Below are positions 47,186 to 54,676 of a stretch of DNA of 54,676 bases, one piece after another. Location of the stretch: positions 1-54,676 of the forward strand of contig LLCB01000359.1 of NCBI GenBank assembly GCA_001414345.1, written 5' to 3'. The number at the start of each line of letters is the position of its first letter. Positions within the stretch are counted from its first letter, which is position 1. A program made the position numbers and the translations under genes. Below the pieces are notes generated by a model, which saw only the letters and a program-made list of their open reading frames with translations, was not told the origin of the DNA and searched no databases. Source of the DNA: Hymenoscyphus infarciens (Eukaryota > Ascomycota > Leotiomycetes > Helotiales > Helotiaceae).

Positions 47186-48498
47186 TGCTTCTGTTTCCAA
47201 ATTTATGCCAAACTTTACAAATATGTGGAATTGCACAAACAAGCATTCTCCATCCAGCAGGCAGATGTTTCTGTTGAGTAAAGGCACCATAACCCTTTCA
47301 CCAAGGTTTGGATTGGTGGGCGGGAGGTATGTCCGAAGCATTGCGTAGTGTGGATAAGGATAAAACCTCGATGTCTCTTGTCCCTATTTTCTATGAAGCT
47401 CTCGACGAATGTTGGGTTGAGTCGCCACCAAACAGCTCCCAAATAAAATACAAAATAATTATACAGTCTCTTTTTGCCTTAGCCGTGTTTTTGGGGATTA
47501 AAGCTCTTTTTATAGAGACTTAAATATAAAGAAGCTTTTAAAGTACTAAGAACTAGGTTACTTATAATCTAAACTATATACTACTTTAACCTTAATGATA
47601 ATATAAAGCTAGAAATAAACTTCTTAAAAGAAGTAATATCCTCGTCTTAGTGTAAACACAGGCACCCCGTCTACTGATCCCTTGAAACCTCTCTTACAGG
47701 CTAACGATTGTAGTACGTATTCAAGCCGTAGAAGTCTTAATAAACGTCTCGAGGAAATAACATTCCGACGTTAGACAAATAACGCGAGTAAGAGAGTAGA
47801 AATATCTGCTATCTGTAGCTCTAAACCCAGGAGGAAATAGTGAGGTAGAAAGTGTATTTGATATACCTCAGAGTTTGTATTCAAGTAAAAGTCGAGTTTG
47901 AGAAGAATAGAGGGTAATTGGGGAACAATAGACCCTAGACATCATCTAACCTTCTTTGAAACCGAATCGAGAAGAGGGGATTATCGTGCAGTGCGGGGTC
48001 GTGGTAAGGTGTTAATAAGGGGATAATGTGGCGATGACTGTGGCTTGAGATAGATAGAAAACGAAGCTCTTCGTATGTTATATAAGAGGAATTGTTATGT
48101 TACCAGCTATTAGTCTATAACGCAAAAGTTTACCTAAAGTAACTACTAAACGGTATTATTTTAACTAATAGTACGTATATAGAACGGACCCTGCGAATAT
48201 CAGCCTAATCCATGGCCTAATATCACAGAATGCCCGCCGTGTGATCATTAGTTGATGGGCAGTGTGGTTGTATTGGTGATGGTGTGGTAGTGCTTGAGGT
48301 CCTGGGTAGTTAGCCCCAACGAGCGGGTTGCGGCCCATGTATTCTCAACATCGAGCAAGTAAGCTGACATCCTCTTCTCCTCCCAAAGGGCTTGCTAACT
48401 CGATATGAGCTCCCTTAATATATTTATTTTTGGCTCAGTATTCCACGTAGTAAACCAACACATGGCTCGACCCAACGCGTCCAAAGACTCTCTTACTG
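47186..48498. other. Intergenic with small AT-rich patches
   Basis: No gene recognised. Patches near 47520-47640 and 48100-48180 have the AT-converted look of old RIP-mutated repeats. Confidence 0.45.
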
Positions 48499-50952
48499 AT
48501 GGCTTTTCAAAGCGTCAGATTCGTCCAAAAGCTCTGTGAACTATGTGTGGAAATGTTTTCCCTTCTTCCGACCGGATTCGCAAAGCCTAACTCTTGTTAC
48601 AAGAATCTTCAGTATCACCAAAACCCCGAGTCCTTGCAAGATTCTGTGGACAAAGGATGTGCATTCTGCGCTTCCAGTGCACCGAGATTACAAGCCGAGA
48701 TGAGGAAAGCAGATATCTCAGGCGCTGAATTAACTGTTATGGGGAACTATTTAGCGGTGCAGGTTAGGGATAGGATTAGCAAACGCCTAACTCTGGCTTG
48801 TTCTTATCGTTTGAAGACGACAGTAGAGTTCGAAGGTATGACATTAAACACCTGCATCTCGAGTATGACGCTTACCGATAATCAGAACTTCCAAATACGC
48901 TGAGCAAGAATCTGAGCCAGGATGCTTTTCCGCTTCCATCGAGCAAGAACTTTTCGATCGCGACTTTTCAGAACTGTATAAAAAATCATGCCGAATGTCG
49001 AGTTAGCAATGAGCCCGTGGCACCCAACGAGATTGATTCAGATCACCAGGGACGACTCCATACCTTCTCTGCGGTTAGTTGACGAGACTGAGATTCAAAG
49101 TGGGAGTCGCTATGTTGCGTTGAGTCATTGTTGGGGCGATGGGTCAATCCACAAGTTGACCACTGAAAATTTCGATGGCATGAAGGAGTATATTCCTCAA
49201 TCTCAATTACCGAAGACCTTTCAGGATACTGTTTTGATAGCTGGTTGGCTTGAAGGTTATTCTTCCCTCTCATTTCTAGGTTCTTGTTTCGTATTATGTT
49301 TTTTTATTTTGGTCTGGAGTTGCGAGATCGGCTCATCATGTTTTCTACACCACTGTTAGAGCCCTCGATACCGATATGTTTTATCTCTTACCTGCTCTAG
49401 TTTCCTTGCTTTCAACCTCACACCAGCGTATAAATGACCATTTTTACTGATTTTTGGCTAGTATCGTTTCTTTGGATTGACTCAATGTGTATCATCCAAG
49501 ACTCCTTAGAAGACTGGCGCCACGAATCCTCCATCATGGGAAACGTCTACGAGCATGCCGTCTGCACCATCGCAGCCGACGGCGCCAAAAATGGAAATAT
49601 AGGCTGCTTTACCCAAGCCCCATTGAGACAACCAAAATGCACCTCATTCCCAAACAGTGGACTCCTTTGGCTCAATGCATCTTCAGATGAGGTATCCCTC
49701 GAGTACGAATCTCACGGTCCTCTTGCCAAACGGGCATGGACACTACAGGAACGCGTTTTGTCACCACGAATATTACATTTTGGCACGAGTGGGGTCTTCT
49801 GGGAATGCGACCAACTCGCAACCTTCCAAAATAACTTCACCAATGCGCATTTGGAGGGTTATTTCAGGCACAAGACGACGAAGCGAGGGGTACAGAATAG
49901 TGCTGACACAACTGAGGTGGTGACGAATTGGTATAAGCTTGTTGAGAATTATTCTACGAGAGCTTTGACGAATGAGAAAGATAAGTTGATAGCCCTTTCC
50001 GCTCTGGCGAAGACATACCAGGCGGTGTTGAAAGACATATATATCGCTGGTCTTTGGAGGAGGGATCTTGGCATTGGACTTTTATGGGCGGCTAAGGATT
50101 CTTCTGATGGGTACATGGCTAGACCGGGGGAGTATTGCGCACCAAGTTGGTCATGGGCTTCCGTGAAGCGAGTTGTCTCATTCCCTAGATTGTTTTACGG
50201 GAAACCGGTATGTTGTCACTTCTCTTTTTTTGGTGGGTGGGTGCTAATTTTTTGAATAGACGAGTTTGTTTCGAGTTCTTGATGTGGGGATGGACGTTGT
50301 TGGTGATGATCCTACTGGTCAAATAAAGGGGGGATGGATAGATGGGACGGGAATACTGGTTAAACTTCCCCCTCCATGGATTCTAAATGGCATTCTCAGT
50401 TTCCCGATATCATGCAGACGACATCGAACACCCGCTGAGCGGGAAGGACGTATCGCCTCGCCTATTCGCACTAGCGCCTACTCCATCGATCTCGAACTAT
50501 ACCTCGATAGTCCTCTCAAGGAGCCTGACACCAGACAGTTCTACTTCCTCCCCCTCATGCGACAAGGCCTCGCAATCCTAAGTGGTCTTATACTTTGCAA
50601 GAGCGAGCATGGCGATGGTCAGGGAAAATATAGCCGGACTGTTTCCTATCGGCGAGTCGGTATCACAAAAAGTAACAAGTTAAATTCGAAATATTATTTA
50701 GCGACTTTATTTCTTGCACTGGCATACAAGATTCGGCCCGGTTTCGGGGATACATTGGAGGACCAGGAGCGATGGGATCGTCTTTATGATGGATTTCTAA
50801 AATGTGTGTGGAGTGAGGAGAGTAGGACTTGGGATTTTGCAAGGAACGAAGCGGATGGGGGACCAGGGAGTCTTTATTTGAATGAATTACGAGCGATTAC
50901 GGATTTTGAGGACTTGGAAAGGGTTGAGGCGCAGGTTATTAGGCTTGTGTGA
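48499..50952 (+). CDS. HET-domain (heterokaryon incompatibility) protein, one frameshift
   Basis: Exons 48499-48835, 48886-49255, 49462-50207 and 50260-50952 fit GT-AG introns of 50, 206 and 52 bp. Total length is one base over a multiple of three. The reading frame slips near 49014-49016, where GAGCCCGTGG has one C more than needed for the expected Glu-Pro-Trp-His-Pro-Thr-Arg-Leu-Ile. HET landmarks: the upstream NHAECR, then PTRLIQI, SRYVALSHCWG, FLWIDSMCIIQDS, GNVYEHAVCTIAA, then SHGPLAKRAWTLQERVLSPRILHFG, and APSWSWASV before the last intron. HET proteins trigger death of fused cells of unlike genotype; the C-terminal part is not recognised. The extra base could be a sequencing error or a true null allele, and such loci often carry null alleles. 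Intact, it would be about 714 aa. Confidence 0.82.
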
Positions 50953-51370
50953 TTTCATGTTATTATGCTGGATGGAAGAGAATTTAGGGGCTTTTGCTTG
51001 AGAGGCTTAGGCAAAAGTGTATTGAGAGTGCGTTTGAATCTCTTAGGTAACTTCTATTTGTCATGGGGCATTGTGGGCCATGTATGATGTGATGATTTTT
51101 GTGAATAATGGTTTAGCGAGGGAAGATTGCATGTCTGCTCTTAACGAAGGCACAAGGTACAGAGATTTGAATTGACAGACTCACTAGTTCGTACACAACA
51201 AATGCACAGAAGAGAGCATGAGTTGTTTTGAAGGATTTGTTTTCTTAGATATCCCTAGTCGATCGTAACAAGCACCACGGGCAACCTCGCCTGCCAGCGA
51301 GTGATGACGCCACATTCACCGTCTAAAAATGTCTGAACTCGTCCACAGCTCAATAAGAGACCCATCATAA
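50953..51370. other. Region between converging HET and C2H2 genes
   Basis: About 420 bases with no gene seen; 3' flanks. Confidence 0.5.
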
Positions 51371-53268
51371 TCAACTTTCTCCCAGCGTACCTTGCAATTG
51401 TTGAGTGCCATATGGCCGTGTCGTGCGATTACTGTCGAGGAAGGGGTTGAGCTGTAGCATAAGTGAAGATGATGTCTGTTGAGCTGGAAATTGTGTAAAT
51501 GGAGACATATCCTTATTCGAAAACTCCCTTTTTGGTCGACGACGGAGACTCTTCTGTTGAGAATTTTGGGTGTCCAGATATATAGGATCTTCTCCGGTGC
51601 TAGGTACATAGGTTATCCCTCCAATGCTCTGCCTTGAATCTGGGTTGTCATACCTAGAAACTAATGATTCTCCCGTTCTCGTGTTATCTTTCAAATTATC
51701 AAAGTAATGTGGTGTTGGCGATGGAAATCTTGTATCGTCAGACGTGGTATTTTTGAACCACGCGTCCATTTCATAAATAAATGGTGCCCGTTGTTTCCTA
51801 TCTTCATGCTGTTTTTGATCCGCTGGCTGGTGTGGTAAAAATGGAGTTCTATCGTGTGCTCTCGAAACCCTAGGTTTGATGTCGAAGGTGGGACCCTCCA
51901 CACCTAAATCATAAGCTAGCGTTTGGAAGACCAATGAGCCTGTTTCAGCCATAAATGATTCGACACCATGTATTCCACTAGATATATCCCCTGTTGTTTC
52001 GTGCGTTTGACTTCTCAAAGTCTGGTCCTGTATTTCTTTTCCATTGGTGGCTATTTTCTGTGTTAGAGCCAACTGTTGGTAATATACGAACAGAGGATCA
52101 AATCTTTTCTTCTCGAGGATATCCAGCTCCCGAGGAGTCATTTGGTTGACTAGTCTACCTCTCCTTTGAATATTCACTTCATCTGTCGTTTTCTTCATAA
52201 AACCAAAGACAAAGTCTGTTGCTCGCGCGCATTCTTGTGGCGTAAAACGATGTTGTCTATTCGGGTTCCTTGGACCTTGCAGTGGCAGTTCTTGCTGAAA
52301 AGGTGGCCCGGCAGACACACTTCCCCGAGATTGATTTTTTTGAAGAGAAGGCCGTTGAGAATCAAGCTCTTCAGTCGGGCCAGAAGGAAACCAAGGGCTC
52401 GCAATTGGGGGAGCCAGGAAGGGGGGAGGTATATAGTCAAACGTTTTGAAGCGTTGGTTTACTTCCGTGGTGGAAAACATTCGACTAGAGTTAGCATCGG
52501 ATAGATCAGTCCCTTCTTTACTCGATCTGGACGCGCGTCGTTCGTATATATCTCGATCCGAGGTCTGGTTTTCGCCCATCTGGGTGTGAGATTTTCTGCG
52601 CGGCACTCGAGCTAGTTTCATGTGATCCAAAAGGCTACTGATCTCCTCGACTTCGCGATGCCACTTATCGTTATGATGGGTCCAAGCTCTCCTGGAGGCA
52701 AACCCCGATCCAAAACTAAAGCAAGACTGATACGCGCAGCGATAAGTTTTTTGGTGTTTTGCCTCATGCGAGTCGCGAAGTTGTGATGATGTGAATCCGT
52801 CCGTTGCCTTTGGGCAGTGAAGGAAGCGGCATGTAAAAGCAGAAGCCCCATAAGTCTCTGCAAAATTTCTCATCATCGCACTGTTATGGAAATCTTGACT
52901 TAAGAGAGCCTCAAGAGTAAGACGGTATGAGTGGCGGATGGTGCTAAAAAGAGTTGGGTCATTGGCGGACACTTGGTGGAAAAAATCTGATAGATAATTA
53001 GCCCTCGTAGGAGTTAGGATACAGGCAAATACGTCCCGTCGTCCAATTTTGTTTGCCCCTTCAAAAACTTTCCTTCCTTGAGCTGAGTTCTGAATGACGA
53101 AAGTTCTATTATCATGCTCTGAACTCGAGGCGCGAATTTAAGAAGCTCAAGAGCAGCGGGGTCAAGATCAATCAACTCCGAACGATCGCTTGCCCTAGAA
53201 GCTATGTCTTTACGAAATCGAAGTAGCAGTTCCAATTGAACCATGAGTTCCCGAGGAATCAAATGCAC
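51371..53268 (-). CDS. C2H2 zinc-finger protein (splice model uncertain)
   Basis: The main frame (52986-51371, about 538 aa) starts with SANDPTLFSTIRHSYRLTLEALL. Two C2H2-type fingers follow: CRFLHC...HEAKH (about residues 48-73) and CAYQSC...HHNDKWH (about 79-105). A long disordered Ser/Gln/Pro/Arg-rich C-terminal part comes next. This finger layout is common in fungal proteins whose roles are mostly unknown. An upstream exon (53268 to about 53033) encodes ELMVQLELLLRFRKDIASRA and probably belongs to the same gene. A donor GTATTT (53032) and acceptor CTATCAG (to 52987) exist, but joining them leaves the frame off by one, and the alternative donor GTATCC (53022) does not fix it. Either the first exon has a frameshift or the junction is not the one I see. 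Confidence 0.6.
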
Positions 53269-54676
53269 TTCAATCGATCTGCGCCCAAGATATGATAAGA
53301 CGTGTGAAAACCAGAATTAGGATGCAAGAGGCGGCGGTTGACAGTTTGGGCCTCTGGCGCTAGCCCCGATCTAGCCCTAGCCCTATACTAAGAGCGCCAA
53401 GTCTCAGCCCCAACCCCACCTTAAAACCACCTATTTACATATACTCCCTTTTATATATAATCTACTAAAATAACACTACCCTATTATATACTAATCTATA
53501 TATATCTAAAGAGCGAGCAATTACGTATCTAATATACTTAAAATCATCTAAATTAGACTCTTTTTAATAGTACTATTATAATCTAAAGTAATATATATAA
53601 ATATAACCTATATTATATACCCTAACCACTAACATCTTAGAGCCGGTAATAGCTCTCTCTATTAATACCACTCCTCTAAAAGAGCTTTATTTTAAAAGAT
53701 AAATAGATATATTAATTATTTAAATACTAATTACTTTATCTATAAAGTATAAAGTAAAAGATAGTACTACGTTATACTTAACTTTTAAAGTATTACTCCT
53801 ACTCTACTATATATCTTAAATATCTTACTTCTAATATTCTATCTATACTACGCCTAGAACTATTAACTAGTAGGTTAGAAGCTCTCTTCCTATTAGTATA
53901 AGCACCTATAGTATTTTTACTATATAATATATAAGAAGAGCTCTTAGAGTAAGTAGTTAATAGTCTACTTTTATAAGACGCCTAGGTTTAAACTGTTAAC
54001 CGACTTACGTAGCCTCCTTAGCTATACCTTCTTAGCTACGCCTCTTTTATTTATACTCTAAAAGTACTAAGAAAGAGCCTATTATACTTCTTTTACTTCT
54101 AAGGCTTAACACTTATAATTAGATATATACGTATATATATAAGATATAGATAAGCTTAATAAGAGCCTCTTAAGAGTCTCTTAAATTAAGAGACTATCTC
54201 TTATTTACTTATAACTCTACTAGCTAGAATAATTTTATATTATATATATATATCTATTTATTACTAGCTAGAGTATCTATTATTAGTAGTATCTACTTAA
54301 TAAATATAAAAATCGCTTATATTAAGTAACTATCTCTTATTTACTTATATCTCTATTATATAGAATACTTTTATATTATATATATTACTAGCTAAAGTAT
54401 TTAATAGTAGTATTATCTCTTAAATAAGTATAAAAGTCTCTTAATCTAAGAGTAGAATCTCTTATTTACTTATATCTCTATTATCTAGAATACTTTTATA
54501 TATTATATATATATATATATCTTTAGCTATTTAAAGTCTCTAATATTAATATTATCTACTAAATAAGTATAAAAGTCTCTTAATTTAAGAGACTCTCTCT
54601 TATTTACTTATATCTCTACTATCTAGAATACTTTTATATAGTACTAGCTAGAGTATCTAATATTAGTATTATCTAC
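53269..54676. other. Fourth AT-rich RIP block, to window end
   Basis: Starts with a CTAGCCCTAGCCC-type stretch near 53360-53380, then becomes very AT-rich. No readable gene; the last 480 bases are tandem repeats, listed separately. Confidence 0.5.
54197..54676. repeat. Satellite-like tandem repeat, unit about 125-138 bp
   Basis: The word TCTCTTATTTACTTATA recurs at 54197, 54333, 54458 and 54596, each followed by CTCTA(C/T)TA(T/G)CTAGAATA and then TATATATA, TAGAGTATCTAATATTAGTA and AAATAAGTATAAAAGTCTCT-type segments. At least four copies are seen; the array runs off the window. Confidence 0.8.

Overview
The window reads as nuclear DNA of a filamentous ascomycete. Genes are single-exon or carry short GT-AG introns of about 50-80 bases, and the families (Zn2Cys6 factor, HET domain, DUF4360, DUF3237, cupredoxin, yapsin-like protease) are typical of Pezizomycotina; Leotiomycetes is my inference only. 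Gene-bearing blocks of balanced composition alternate with very AT-rich blocks in which ancient coding frames can still be read once TAA/TAG are taken as former CAA/CAG/TGG codons. That is the footprint of repeat-induced point mutation (RIP, C to T at CpA on both strands).

Layout. 1-5.7 kb: a Zn2Cys6 transcription factor behind more than 3 kb of CT-rich leader. 5.7-13.7 kb: RIP block with two short inverted-repeat elements (C and D) and a Ty3/gypsy-type LTR retrotransposon on the minus strand with 191-bp LTRs. 13.9-16.9 kb: a secreted DUF4360 protein and a tRNA-Lys-like gene with a ruined acceptor stem. 16.9-20.2 kb: RIP block with a 31-bp minisatellite. 20.2-28.7 kb: a DUF3237 gene, a secreted cupredoxin, quinolinate phosphoribosyltransferase (NAD synthesis) and a broken aspartic protease. 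28.9-36.7 kb: two members (A, 827 bp; B, 6889 bp) of the same inverted-repeat family; B carries the wreck of an integrase-core (DDE) protein and a second long unrecognised frame. 37.5-39.3 kb: an MFS transporter pseudogene. 40.9-53.3 kb: a ferric-reductase-like protein, exosome subunit RRP43, a HET-domain gene with one frameshift, and a C2H2 zinc-finger gene. 53.3 kb to the end: RIP block with satellite-like repeats.

The most notable item is the inverted-repeat transposon family. Three copies (A, B, C) are flanked by apparent 7-bp target duplications and a fourth (D) is a weaker match. All have the same asymmetric ends and most have subterminal arrays of a short AAATCGY-type word; the largest copy links them to an integrase-core transposase. 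Host genes on both sides of the A/B cluster are pseudogenes with C-to-T stop codons, as expected if RIP leaked into flanking DNA. No rRNA genes or CRISPR arrays were seen.
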